This document shows, one piece after another, positions 1 to 8,036 of a stretch of DNA of 9,432 nucleotides (the stretch's first letter is position 1; each line of letters opens with the position of its first letter). Where the stretch lies: positions 1-9,432 of the forward strand of contig CAZVEH010000069.1 of assembly GCA_964625775.1 (NCBI GenBank), given 5' to 3'. This DNA is from GCA-2786165 sp964625775 (GTDB lineage Bacteria > Pseudomonadota > Gammaproteobacteria > Legionellales > Legionellaceae). The translations under genes were made by a program, and so were the position numbers. Below the pieces are notes generated by a model that had not been told where the DNA came from, searched no databases, and was given only the letters and a program-made list of their open reading frames with translations.

Positions 1-50
1 ACACGACAGGAGATCCCTCGCTGCGCTCGGGATGACGTGGGGAGTTACGA
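1..50 (+). repeat. REP-like palindromic repeat, left arm of a terminal inverted pair
   Basis: These 50 bases are an exact reverse complement of 9378-9427. Inside, ATCCC (13-17) pairs with GGGAT (29-33), and GC (20-21) pairs with GC (25-26) around a TGC loop. The two steps are separated by a 2x2 mismatch. This imperfect short hairpin is typical of REP-type intergenic elements that occur in many copies per genome. The first base of the window lies inside the element, because the right copy runs on with GGCAC. The true left edge is therefore probably off the window. The frame beginning at base 1 has no stop and reads through the repeat into the following orphan ORF. Confidence 0.85.
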
Positions 51-489
51 AAAAAGTATTTTTTGGAATGGTTATGAGCTATTTGATTTATTGCCATTCG
101 AGTATTCAATTATACAGTCACTTGTACTTCAAAAGAATCTTATTCTATTTTTAGCAGAAATAAAAAAGGTTTTCTTGGAAAACGATCATAATAGTGCGCT
201 TGCAAACAAAATTTCTAATACATTTATAAAAATATCAAAATTTAGCATACAGTATAGAGAGGCTATTGAACAAGCAGAGCAGCAGACTAGGATGATTGTA
301 CCTCGCATCTCAGAGTTAAAAGGCCATTACTTATCTCAAGTTGGTATTTTTAATGCCAGCAATAAAATTTTTAATGATGAGTGCAAAAGTTATAGCGCTC
401 ATTCTATAATAAGGGTATTGAAAGATAGAGCAACCAAGAATCCTGACGGTGCCTCCGCAAATACACTAAAGCATTTTGGTCTTAAATAA
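37..489 (+). CDS. Orphan ORF of unknown function, probably 5'-truncated or repeat-fused
   Basis: I do not recognise this protein. From the GTG at 37 it is 150 aa, but the frame is open back to base 1, so it may be the C-terminal part of a longer protein starting outside the window. The GTG lies inside the REP-like repeat, with GGGA four bases upstream as a possible ribosome site. About the first five codons are therefore repeat-derived. No ATG occurs in frame until residue 86, which argues against a start inside the unique part. The product looks mostly helical, with a hydrophobic stretch near residues 25-41, and has no signal peptide or catalytic motif that I can name. I counted about 33% GC over bases 61-480, lower than ligA or dnaE, which suits an accessory gene or a decaying remnant. 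It converges on rmuC. Confidence 0.4.
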   Translation: MGSYEKSIFWNGYELFDLLPFEYSIIQSLVLQKNLILFLAEIKKVFLENDHNSALANKISNTFIKISKFSIQYREAIEQAEQQTRMIVPRISELKGHYLSQVGIFNASNKIFNDECKSYSAHSIIRVLKDRATKNPDGASANTLKHFGLK

Positions 490-506
490 AAAATCATCCA
501 TGATTT
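484..506 (-). terminator. Possible intrinsic terminator of rmuC
   Basis: Read on the minus strand, AAATCA and TGATTT (491-506) form a 6-bp stem around a 4-base loop, followed by a T-rich run (TTTATTT). It lies about 20 bases beyond the rmuC stop. The stem is AT-rich and therefore weak. It also overlaps the end of the opposing orphan ORF. Confidence 0.4.
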
Positions 507-525
507 AGGGGCATCGAGAAAGCTG

Positions 526-1839
526 TTATGTCGTTTCTTCAATGACGTCAAGCGATTCTGTGGGGGCATCTAATTCGACGGCTTCAATTTTTTGAAAACG
601 TTGCGCAATTTTTTTAGCGGAAGTGTTGACGTCATTGACGTCTTGATGAGCCAAATCAATATGTTTGGTTAATTTGTCCATGCGTTTTTCGAAGCGTTGA
701 AAATCATCTGCTAAAGAGTGTAAATGTTTTTGAATAATATGGACTTGTTTACGTGTCGCATCATCTTTTAATACGGCACGCGCTGTGGTTAATACAGCCA
801 TCAGAGTGCTTGGGGATACCAACCATACTTTTAAACGTTGAGACAATGCAATTACCTCAGGATAATTTGTGTGTACTTCAGCAAAAATCGCTTCTGCCGG
901 GATAAACATCACCGCACCATCGGCTGTTTCATTAGGAATGATATATTTTTCCGCAATATCTTTGATGTGCTTTTGCAAATCTTGTCGAAACTGCTGTTGT
1001 AATGATTTGCGTTCCACAGACATAGCGTCAGTGTTCATGAGCTTTTGGTAGGTTTCTAAAGGAAACTTGGCGTCGATGACCAAATTACCATTAGGTTGTG
1101 GTAAAAACAAAATGCAATCTGCTCTCTTCTGATTACTCAACGTGTATTGTAAACTGTAGTGAGAACTGGGGAGAACATTTGCAATCAAGCTGGCCAGTTG
1201 CACTTCTCCAAAGGCGCCTCTTGCTCGTTTGTCTACGAGTACGTCCTGTAAACTGACCACATGCTGTGACAGTTCGGTGATTTTCTTTTGCGCTTCGTCA
1301 ATCAGTGCTAATCGTTGTACCACATCGATGAAAGTGGCCGATGTTTTTTCAAAGCCTTCGGTCAAACGATGCTGAACTTGCTGGGTTAATGCGTGTAAAT
1401 GGGTGCGTATTTCTTCAGTGACCGCGCGCAAACTCTGAGACAACGCACTACTGTGTTGGGTGAAACTATGGCCGATCTGTTCACGAACATCGGTCATTTG
1501 GCGTTGAATATTTTCTACAATTAAAGGTTGTATCGAAAGATGGCTTTGGGTTATTTTATCATGAATTCCAATTTGTCCGATTTGCATAGAGTGCTGTAAG
1601 TCCTTGTTTAATTCATGCAAACTAAGGCGAAATACTTGTTTTAAGTCTTCATGCTGGCTTTGAGTTTGGCGTAAAATGTTACGTTGACGGTATGCGATGA
1701 ATGATAATACAGCGAGTAATAGGCCTAACAGCATGAAACCACTGCATAACCATGTAGTAGGCGTTAATAAGGTCATAACCATGATGCAACACATATCGTA
1801 AACATAGGGAACGTATAAGGTATCGTACCTGTTACTCAT
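526..1839 (-). CDS. rmuC: RmuC family DNA recombination protein
   Basis: RmuC proteins have a membrane anchor, a long coiled coil and a C-terminal domain related to PD-(D/E)XK nucleases. E. coli rmuC affects the rate of inversion at short inverted repeats. Here a transmembrane segment spans about residues 28-50 and a helical, Gln-rich coiled-coil region spans 55-205. The conserved domain then carries GAFGE (208-212), Asp241, DAK (256-258) followed by FPLE, MFIPAEA (311-317) and SPSTLMAVL (342-350). The length of 437 aa is close to the 475 aa of E. coli RmuC. The start is uncertain. The longest form begins at 1839, with GGTGG upstream, but Met16, Met20 and Met22 (ATG ending at 1794, 1782 and 1776) would place the anchor directly at the N-terminus as is usual. 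The gene is divergent from ligA and appears intact. Family assignment is firm; the biochemical activity is inferred. Confidence 0.93.
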   Translation of the reverse strand: MSNRYDTLYVPYVYDMCCIMVMTLLTPTTWLCSGFMLLGLLLAVLSFIAYRQRNILRQTQSQHEDLKQVFRLSLHELNKDLQHSMQIGQIGIHDKITQSHLSIQPLIVENIQRQMTDVREQIGHSFTQHSSALSQSLRAVTEEIRTHLHALTQQVQHRLTEGFEKTSATFIDVVQRLALIDEAQKKITELSQHVVSLQDVLVDKRARGAFGEVQLASLIANVLPSSHYSLQYTLSNQKRADCILFLPQPNGNLVIDAKFPLETYQKLMNTDAMSVERKSLQQQFRQDLQKHIKDIAEKYIIPNETADGAVMFIPAEAIFAEVHTNYPEVIALSQRLKVWLVSPSTLMAVLTTARAVLKDDATRKQVHIIQKHLHSLADDFQRFEKRMDKLTKHIDLAHQDVNDVNTSAKKIAQRFQKIEAVELDAPTESLDVIEETT

Positions 1840-1860
1840 TTGTCCACCGGAGAGCGCACT
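1774..1860. promoter_or_regulatory. Short divergent rmuC/ligA control region
   Basis: The two genes diverge with only 21 bp between the longest rmuC start and the ligA ATG, or up to 84 bp if rmuC begins at one of its internal ATGs. Candidate elements are TATAAG at 1814-1819 as a -10 for ligA, without a good -35, and TGGACA with a weak TACCTT 18 bases further on for minus-strand rmuC. Both are poor matches to consensus. A plus-strand GGAGAG at 1849-1854, six bases before the ATG at 1861, is a clear ribosome binding site for ligA. Confidence 0.35.
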
Positions 1861-3879
1861 ATGTCATCTATTTCTGATCAAATTTCTGTTTTACGTGATC
1901 AGATTCGTCTTTACGATCAGCATTATTACGGATTAGATGCGCCTTTGGTGCCCGATGCGGAATATGATCGTTGTATGCAAGCTTTGCTCGCACTTGAAGC
2001 ACAGCATCCTGAGTATATGACACCTGATTCCCCAACACAGCGTGTGGGTGCACCTATTGCCAGTGAATTGCCGCCGTTTGCTCATCGTATGCCGATGTTG
2101 TCCTTGTCTAATGTATTTTCTGAAAAGGAGTTGGCGACTTTCCTTCATCGTATTACGGATAAAATTGCATGTTCGATGGATGCACTATGGTTCACGTGTG
2201 AACCCAAACTGGATGGTTTGGCGGTAAGTTTAAGCTATGAGAAAGGTGTGTTGGTCCATGCGGCCACGCGGGGTGATGGCGCAGTGGGTGAAGAAATTAC
2301 CAATAATATACGAACCATTGCTGCCGTGCCTTTGCGTTTGTTGACCGAAAACCCTCCAGATTTTGTGGAAATACGGGGCGAAGTGTACATGCCTAAAGCT
2401 GGATTTGCAGCCTTGAATGTCAAAGCCCGTGATAACGGAGATAAAACATTTTCTAATCCTCGAAATGCGGCGGCAGGTAGTCTTCGACAATTAAATCCTA
2501 ATATGACAGCCCAGCGTCCTTTGGCTATTTATTGCTATGCCATTGGGGCCTGTGAGGGGTATCACTTGCCACGTAGTCATTTTGAACAATTGCAATTATT
2601 ACAGACTTGGGGTTGTCGTGTTTCTCCTGATAACAAAAGGGTGCAAGGCTTGCAAGGTTGTTTGGCTTATTATCAGGAGACCAGCATCAAGAGAGACAGC
2701 TTAGATTTTGATATTGATGGTGTGGTGTATAAAGTAGATGACATGGCCTATCAAGAGCAATTGGGTTATGTGTCGCGTGCACCGCGATTTGCTTGCGCAC
2801 ATAAATTTCCTGCGCAAGAAGAAATGACGACGTTGTTGGCTGTTGATTTTCAAGTAGGCAGAACAGGTGCATTGACCCCAGTGGCGCGGCTACATCCCGT
2901 GCATGTTGGCGGGGTGATGGTCTCCAATGCGACCTTGCACAATATGGACGAAATTGAGCGCAAGGATATTCAGATTGGCGATATCGTAATTGTCCGTCGT
3001 GCAGGGGATGTGATTCCTGAGGTCGTCGCGGTAGTAAAAGAAAAACGACCCGAACAAACCACGGAAATTTTGTTGCCCTTACATTGCCCAGTCTGTGGTG
3101 CAGACGTGGTACGTGAAGAGGATGAGGCGGTGGCGAGATGTACCGGAGGGTTATACTGTCGTGCACAGCTCAAAAGAATGATTTGGCATTTTGCATCTCG
3201 AAAAGCCATGAGCATAGATGGATTAGGCAAAGCGGTGATTGATCTGATGGTTGATCATGCCATCATTCGAGATGTTTCAGATGTGTATTATTTGGATCCG
3301 GTTGTTTTAGCGCGGTTACCTAGAATGGGTAAATTGTCTGCAGATAATTTGATTCAGGCCATTGAGGACTCTAAGTCTACGCGTTTCTCTCGATTTATTT
3401 ATGCGCTGGGTATCAAAGAAATAGGCGAAGCGTCGGCACGTATTTTGGCAAAACAGTATCAAACCATTGATGCGTTAAAAGTAGCCACAATGGGCGAATT
3501 GTTGGCTCTAAAAGACATTGGACCAGTCGGGGCACAAGCGGTGCTACAGTTTTTTGCTCAAGCTCATCATTTGGCTATTATTGACCGATTGCTGGCAGCG
3601 GGGATTCATTGGCCCGTAGAACCTAAGGTGCCCGTGCTCCTGTCTCATCCATTTTATCAGAAAAAGATTGTCATCACAGGTACTTTGGATCACATGAGTC
3701 GAGAGGAGGTTAAAGCGAGCTTGCTGGCGGTAGGTGCTGAAGTCGCGGGATCGGTGTCATCGAAAACGGATTATGTTTTAGCGGGTCATGAAGCAGGATC
3801 GAAGTTAGATAAAGCCCTGGCATTGGGCGTGCCTGTGTTAACCCAAGAAGCGTTTTTAGAGTTGATGAAATCAGATTAA
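1861..3879 (+). CDS. ligA: NAD-dependent DNA ligase LigA
   Basis: LigA seals single-strand nicks using NAD+ during Okazaki-fragment joining and repair. The ATG at 1861 gives 672 aa, against 671 in E. coli, and is preceded by GGAGAG at ideal spacing. A TTG seven codons upstream at 1840 is in frame but less likely. Domains are in the usual order. Domain Ia has HYY (21-23), which binds the nicotinamide end. The adenylation domain has the active-site lysine K116 in EPKLDG (114-119), RGDG (137-140), RGEVYM (172-177) and NPRNAAAGSLRQ (199-210). Then come DGVVYKV (286-292), an OB-fold with GRTGALTPVA (333-342), a four-cysteine zinc finger (C409, C412, C427, C433), helix-hairpin-helix repeats (about 480-575) and a C-terminal BRCT domain (about 595-672). 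The gene ends in tandem stops TAA TAG. Nothing is missing. It lies upstream of dnaE on the same strand, unlike the E. coli zipA-ligA arrangement. Confidence 0.98.
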   Translation: MSSISDQISVLRDQIRLYDQHYYGLDAPLVPDAEYDRCMQALLALEAQHPEYMTPDSPTQRVGAPIASELPPFAHRMPMLSLSNVFSEKELATFLHRITDKIACSMDALWFTCEPKLDGLAVSLSYEKGVLVHAATRGDGAVGEEITNNIRTIAAVPLRLLTENPPDFVEIRGEVYMPKAGFAALNVKARDNGDKTFSNPRNAAAGSLRQLNPNMTAQRPLAIYCYAIGACEGYHLPRSHFEQLQLLQTWGCRVSPDNKRVQGLQGCLAYYQETSIKRDSLDFDIDGVVYKVDDMAYQEQLGYVSRAPRFACAHKFPAQEEMTTLLAVDFQVGRTGALTPVARLHPVHVGGVMVSNATLHNMDEIERKDIQIGDIVIVRRAGDVIPEVVAVVKEKRPEQTTEILLPLHCPVCGADVVREEDEAVARCTGGLYCRAQLKRMIWHFASRKAMSIDGLGKAVIDLMVDHAIIRDVSDVYYLDPVVLARLPRMGKLSADNLIQAIEDSKSTRFSRFIYALGIKEIGEASARILAKQYQTIDALKVATMGELLALKDIGPVGAQAVLQFFAQAHHLAIIDRLLAAGIHWPVEPKVPVLLSHPFYQKKIVITGTLDHMSREEVKASLLAVGAEVAGSVSSKTDYVLAGHEAGSKLDKALALGVPVLTQEAFLELMKSD

Positions 3880-3975
3880 TAGAATGGTACTATGATCACA
3901 CGATTTTTTCTAAAATCTCTTTACTCCTTAGGACGATAAGCGCTTTTTTCATCATTTTTAACCTGGATAATAGTC

Positions 3976-6900
3976 ATGAGTGATACAACAACAGCAGCAC
4001 CAGAATTTGTACATTTACATGTGCGCACTGAATATTCATTGATGGACAGTATTATTCGTATCCCAACTTTAATGAATGCGCTCCCTAAAATGAATATGAA
4101 TGCTGTTGCGGTAACAGATTTTTGTAATTTATTTGCAGCGGTCAAAGTGTATCAAGCTGCGTTGGCGGCAGGTATTAAGCCTATTTTGGGATGTGATGTA
4201 TTGTGTTGTCATCCGCAAACACCTGAGCAAACGTTTGCATTGGTCCTACTCTGTCAGTCAGAGCAGGGTTATCGAAATTTGACTCGTTTGATTTCTAAAG
4301 CCTACCAAGAGGGACAATATCAGGGACAACCCCGTGTGTATTACGAATGGCTTCTGCAGCACGCTGAAGGGTTGATTGCATTATCAGGTGGGTTTGCTGG
4401 AGATATTGGCCAAGCGCTTCTGCAATCAGATGATGTACGTGCCTGCGATTTAGCCAAACATTGGCTGACTGTATTTGGGGATCGATTCTACTTAGAAATG
4501 ACCAGAACCAACCGCCCTGAAGAGTTGGAGTACAATCAAAAAATTGTACAATTGGCTGATCAATTGATGATTCCGTTGGTGGCTACCAATGATGTCAGAT
4601 TTCTGACTTCAACAGATTATGAAGCGCACGAAGCGCGCGTTTGTATCCATGACGGACAAGTCTTAGCGGATGAAAGGCGACCCAAGCGTTATTCCAATCA
4701 GCAATATTTACGCTCAGCTGCAGAAATGGCAGCTTTGTTTGCTGATTTACCGCAAGCTTTGCAAAATTCGGTTGAAATAGCTAAGCGATGCACGGTGATT
4801 TTGACTTTAGGTCAGCCTTACTTGCCTAATTTCCCTACACCAGAGGGTGTGTCAGTGGAAGGGTACTTAACCACTTTGGCCAGACAAGGGTTAGATCAGC
4901 GTATGATACGATTGCCTGAAAAGTTGCAATCAGCGCGAGATACTTACGATCAGCGCCTTCAAATTGAATTGGATGTGATCAACCCAATGGGATTCGCGGG
5001 TTATTTTTTGATCGTCGCGGATTTTATCCAATGGGCCAAATCGAATGGCGTTCCTGTGGGCCCTGGGCGTGGGTCAGGTGCCGGATCTTTGGTGGCCTAT
5101 GCCTTGGGCATTACCGACTTGGATCCTTTGCAGTACGATTTACTGTTTGAACGATTTTTAAATCCTGAACGCGTATCCATGCCCGATTTTGATATTGACT
5201 TTTGTATGGATGGGCGTGATCGGGTGATCGACTATGTGGCTGAAAAATATGGCCGCCAAGCAGTCTCGCAGATCATCACCTTTGGAACGATGGCAGCCAA
5301 AGCGGTGATACGCGATGTAGGCCGAGTTCTCGGGCATCCCTATGGCTTTGTGGATAAAATTGCGAAATTGATTCCTTTTGAACTGGGGATTACGCTGAGT
5401 GAGGCGATCAAGCGTGAACCAGAATTAGCTCAACGTTATCAAAATGAAGAGGATGTCAAAGAATTATTGGATTTGGCATTGTCTTTGGAAGGGATCACAC
5501 GCAATGCTGGCAAGCATGCCGGTGGCGTGGTGATTGCGCCTTCTGAGCTCACTGACTTCACGGCGATTTATTGTGAAGAAGGATCTTCACAATTGGTGTC
5601 GCAGTTTGATAAAGATGATGTGGAAGCTGCTGGCTTGGTCAAATTTGACTTTTTGGGTTTGCGCACCTTGACCATTATTCATTTGGCGTTGACTATCATT
5701 AATCAGGAGAGAGCAGCAAAGGGGTTGGAGGCGATTGATATCACTACGATTTCTTTGGAAGATCAAGCCAGTTTTTCTTTGTTGAAATTGTGTCAAACCA
5801 CCGCGGTATTCCAGCTAGAATCACGTGGTATGAAAGATTTGATTCATCGTTTACAGCCGGATACGTTTGAAGATGTGGTTGCATTAGTTGCTCTATTTCG
5901 ACCCGGTCCTTTGCAATCAGGGATGGTTGATGATTTTATTGAGCGTAAGCATGGATTATCTGCGATTGAGTACCCGCATCCTGAATTAGAGCCGATTTTA
6001 AAGCCTACGTATGGTGTGATTCTCTACCAAGAACAAGTGATGCAAATTGCGCAAGTCTTAGCAAATTATACTCTGGGGGGTGCTGATTTATTACGCCGAG
6101 CCATGGGGAAGAAAAAACCCGAGGAAATGGCAAATCAACGCACTATTTTTACCCAAGGCGCACTGAATCGTGGTGTGAGTTTGGAAACATCGACTGCTAT
6201 TTTTGATTTGATGGAAAAATTTGCTGGATATGGATTTAACAAATCACATTCAGCGGCATATGCTTTGATTGCGTATCAAACTGCATGGCTTAAAACACAT
6301 TATCCAGCTGCATTTATGGCAGCAGTACTGTCTTCGGATATGGACAATACCGACAAAGTGGTTGGTTTTATCCAAGAATGTTACAGCATGGGCTTAACGG
6401 TTTTACCGCCATCTATTCAGAATTCTGCATATGGATTTACGGTTGTGGATGATAAAACCATTCGTTATGGTATGGGTGCCATCAAGGGTTTGGGTGCAGC
6501 AGCTATTGAGAGTTTACTCCAAGAGCGTCAAACGGGCGGTCCGTGGGTGGATTTATTTGATCTTTGCTGTCGTTTGGATCTCAGAAAAATCAATCATCGC
6601 GTGTTAGAGGCTTTGATCAAAAGCGGTAGCATGGACGATTGGGGTATCGAGCGTGCTGTATTAATGCATAATTTAGATAAGGCGATGGACTTAGGCACAC
6701 AGCATTTGCAAAATAATAACAGTGGGCAAGGTGATTTATTCGCATTATTAGATGAATCTAGTGATACACATGCCTATGTACCTTGTTCTGCTTGGACGGT
6801 CAAAGAGCGGCTCGATGGGGAAAAAGACACATTGGGATTATATTTGACTGGTCATCCCATTGAACCGTATGAGAAAGAATTTCAGGCCTTTATTCAACCT

Positions 6901-7425
6901 TTGGCGCAATTAGCACACTCACATCTGAAGAAAATTCTGACCTGTGGGCTCATCACGCAATCCAAAAAAGTATTGACCAAACGGGGTAAAAGTTTGGTGA
7001 TTTATAAAATTGAAGCTGCACATGCCGCTGTAGATGTGGTGGTTTTTTCCGAAGTCTTAGAAGAGATGGCGCAACCTTTGCAAAATGGCGACATTGTGTT
7101 TGTTGAAGGAGAGCTGGGCCAAGATGATTATACGGGTGGTTTAAAAATCATGGCAGTCAAATTGTTGACATTAGAGGATGCTCGTTCTCGCTTTGCACGC
7201 TGTTTGCGACTAAAACTCAAGCATACAGATGAAAGATTGATACCACAAATAAAGTCGATTTTGGAAGCGCATAAAGGTGATTGTGTGGTACAAATTTGTT
7301 ATTCTAATTCTACTGCGAATGCGATATTAAGTTTAGACAAAGCATTTTGTGTTCACCCTGGAGAACAGTTATTGTCTCTTTTAGGTCAAGCGATTGCAGA
7401 GGATTGCGTTGATTTATGCTACTAG
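3976..7425 (+). CDS. dnaE: DNA polymerase III alpha subunit DnaE
   Basis: This is the catalytic subunit of the replicative DNA polymerase III holoenzyme; it works with the beta clamp and an epsilon-type proofreading exonuclease. At 1149 aa it is close to E. coli DnaE (1160 aa) and collinear with it. An N-terminal PHP domain covers about residues 10-275. The palm carries GPGRGSGAGS (362-371) and PDFDIDF (403-409), with catalytic aspartates D404 and D406 and the third in KFDFLGLRTL (D558). FRPGPLQSGM (641-650), GYGFNKSHSAAY (751-762), a helix-hairpin-helix region (about 830-885) and an OB-fold (about 985-1065) follow. QGDLF (918-922) matches the internal beta-clamp-binding motif. The PHP metal site looks degenerate: the histidine motif reads HLHVR (13-17) and the TDH motif reads TDF (47-49), so proofreading by this domain is unlikely. 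The ribosome site is weak (GGA at 3965-3967). The gene ends in tandem TAG TAG. Confidence 0.98.
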   Translation: MSDTTTAAPEFVHLHVRTEYSLMDSIIRIPTLMNALPKMNMNAVAVTDFCNLFAAVKVYQAALAAGIKPILGCDVLCCHPQTPEQTFALVLLCQSEQGYRNLTRLISKAYQEGQYQGQPRVYYEWLLQHAEGLIALSGGFAGDIGQALLQSDDVRACDLAKHWLTVFGDRFYLEMTRTNRPEELEYNQKIVQLADQLMIPLVATNDVRFLTSTDYEAHEARVCIHDGQVLADERRPKRYSNQQYLRSAAEMAALFADLPQALQNSVEIAKRCTVILTLGQPYLPNFPTPEGVSVEGYLTTLARQGLDQRMIRLPEKLQSARDTYDQRLQIELDVINPMGFAGYFLIVADFIQWAKSNGVPVGPGRGSGAGSLVAYALGITDLDPLQYDLLFERFLNPERVSMPDFDIDFCMDGRDRVIDYVAEKYGRQAVSQIITFGTMAAKAVIRDVGRVLGHPYGFVDKIAKLIPFELGITLSEAIKREPELAQRYQNEEDVKELLDLALSLEGITRNAGKHAGGVVIAPSELTDFTAIYCEEGSSQLVSQFDKDDVEAAGLVKFDFLGLRTLTIIHLALTIINQERAAKGLEAIDITTISLEDQASFSLLKLCQTTAVFQLESRGMKDLIHRLQPDTFEDVVALVALFRPGPLQSGMVDDFIERKHGLSAIEYPHPELEPILKPTYGVILYQEQVMQIAQVLANYTLGGADLLRRAMGKKKPEEMANQRTIFTQGALNRGVSLETSTAIFDLMEKFAGYGFNKSHSAAYALIAYQTAWLKTHYPAAFMAAVLSSDMDNTDKVVGFIQECYSMGLTVLPPSIQNSAYGFTVVDDKTIRYGMGAIKGLGAAAIESLLQERQTGGPWVDLFDLCCRLDLRKINHRVLEALIKSGSMDDWGIERAVLMHNLDKAMDLGTQHLQNNNSGQGDLFALLDESSDTHAYVPCSAWTVKERLDGEKDTLGLYLTGHPIEPYEKEFQAFIQPLAQLAHSHLKKILTCGLITQSKKVLTKRGKSLVIYKIEAAHAAVDVVVFSEVLEEMAQPLQNGDIVFVEGELGQDDYTGGLKIMAVKLLTLEDARSRFARCLRLKLKHTDERLIPQIKSILEAHKGDCVVQICYSNSTANAILSLDKAFCVHPGEQLLSLLGQAIAEDCVDLCY

Positions 7426-7438
7426 TAGGATGAAATAG

Positions 7439-8032
7439 ATGAGTCGATTGCGTTGGTGGGTAGGCGTTGGCAGTGTACTATTAGGAATACATGTAGCTGT
7501 CGCAGCAGATGTGTCTCAAAAGTTTGCGCGTGATTTTTGGGCGCCTTACTATCATGGTAAACGCTTGAATTATTGTTTGTCGAATCAGCCATCTGAGTGC
7601 GGCGATTCTGTTGCTGATCGCTATTGTCAGATGTTGGGCTACGACAAATCGCAGCGTGCAACTATCGACTATAACTTAGGCATGACTTCATATTTAGATC
7701 AAAACAAATGTTGTTTTGGTTGGGCGTGTAACGGGTTTAAACTCATTCGTTGCACTGCACAAACTCTGCACGTGCCCAGGCGTGAGTATTACTATCGTAC
7801 CAAAAAATTTGTGGTTCCGATGTTAAATCATTATCGCGTAGATTGGTGTTATGAGAATGGCAAGCATTGCGGACAACAAGCAGCGACTTCATTTTGCAGA
7901 CGAATGGGGTATGAAAAAGCGCTGAGTTATAGTCCTGAATTTCATTTGGGTGCGACTCGAGCGCTGGGTAATCAACGGTTGTGTTTTGATACAAATTGCA
8001 AAGGGTTTGAAAGCATTACGTGTTATAGATGA
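7439..8032 (+). CDS. Secreted cysteine-rich protein with two six-cysteine repeats
   Basis: The function is unknown. The first 22-23 residues form a signal peptide: Arg at positions 3 and 5, a hydrophobic core, then AVA-A before Asp24. The mature protein would go to the periplasm or outside. It consists of two tandem copies of one module. The cysteines are 46, 54, 63, 92, 97, 105 in copy 1 and 137, 144, 153, 182, 187, 195 in copy 2, with nearly identical spacing (8/7, 9, 29, 5, 8). Each copy has C-x-C-G-type spacing, then A-x-x-(Y/F)-C-x-x-(M)-G-Y, and ends in C-x-G-F-x-x-I-x-C. Twelve regularly placed cysteines suggest about six disulfides; C91 is extra. From memory, the pattern resembles a family of small secreted proteins seen in proteobacteria and in plants, which I cannot verify here. 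AGGA eight bases before the ATG is a good ribosome site. The start is only 13 bp after the dnaE stop, so it may be transcribed with dnaE. Confidence 0.85.
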   Translation: MSRLRWWVGVGSVLLGIHVAVAADVSQKFARDFWAPYYHGKRLNYCLSNQPSECGDSVADRYCQMLGYDKSQRATIDYNLGMTSYLDQNKCCFGWACNGFKLIRCTAQTLHVPRREYYYRTKKFVVPMLNHYRVDWCYENGKHCGQQAATSFCRRMGYEKALSYSPEFHLGATRALGNQRLCFDTNCKGFESITCYR

Positions 8033-8036
8033 TGCA

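Noticed and set aside
1840..1860. TTG start for LigA seven codons upstream of the ATG
   Set aside because: The ATG at 1861 has GGAGAG at ideal spacing and gives the usual family N-terminus and length.
2687..3166. 159-codon minus-strand frame inside ligA
   Set aside because: It is a shadow of the ligA reading frame. The sense product has full domain conservation, while this frame has biased, low-complexity composition.
3902..3917. GATTTT/AAAATC hairpin after ligA as a terminator
   Set aside because: It is a 6-bp stem with a single GC pair and no T-run directly after it, too weak to call. ligA and dnaE might be co-transcribed.
3880..3975. Promoter for dnaE in the ligA-dnaE gap
   Set aside because: I tried TTGATG/TACTAT (20-base spacing) and several T-rich hexamers. 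None has both acceptable boxes and acceptable spacing.
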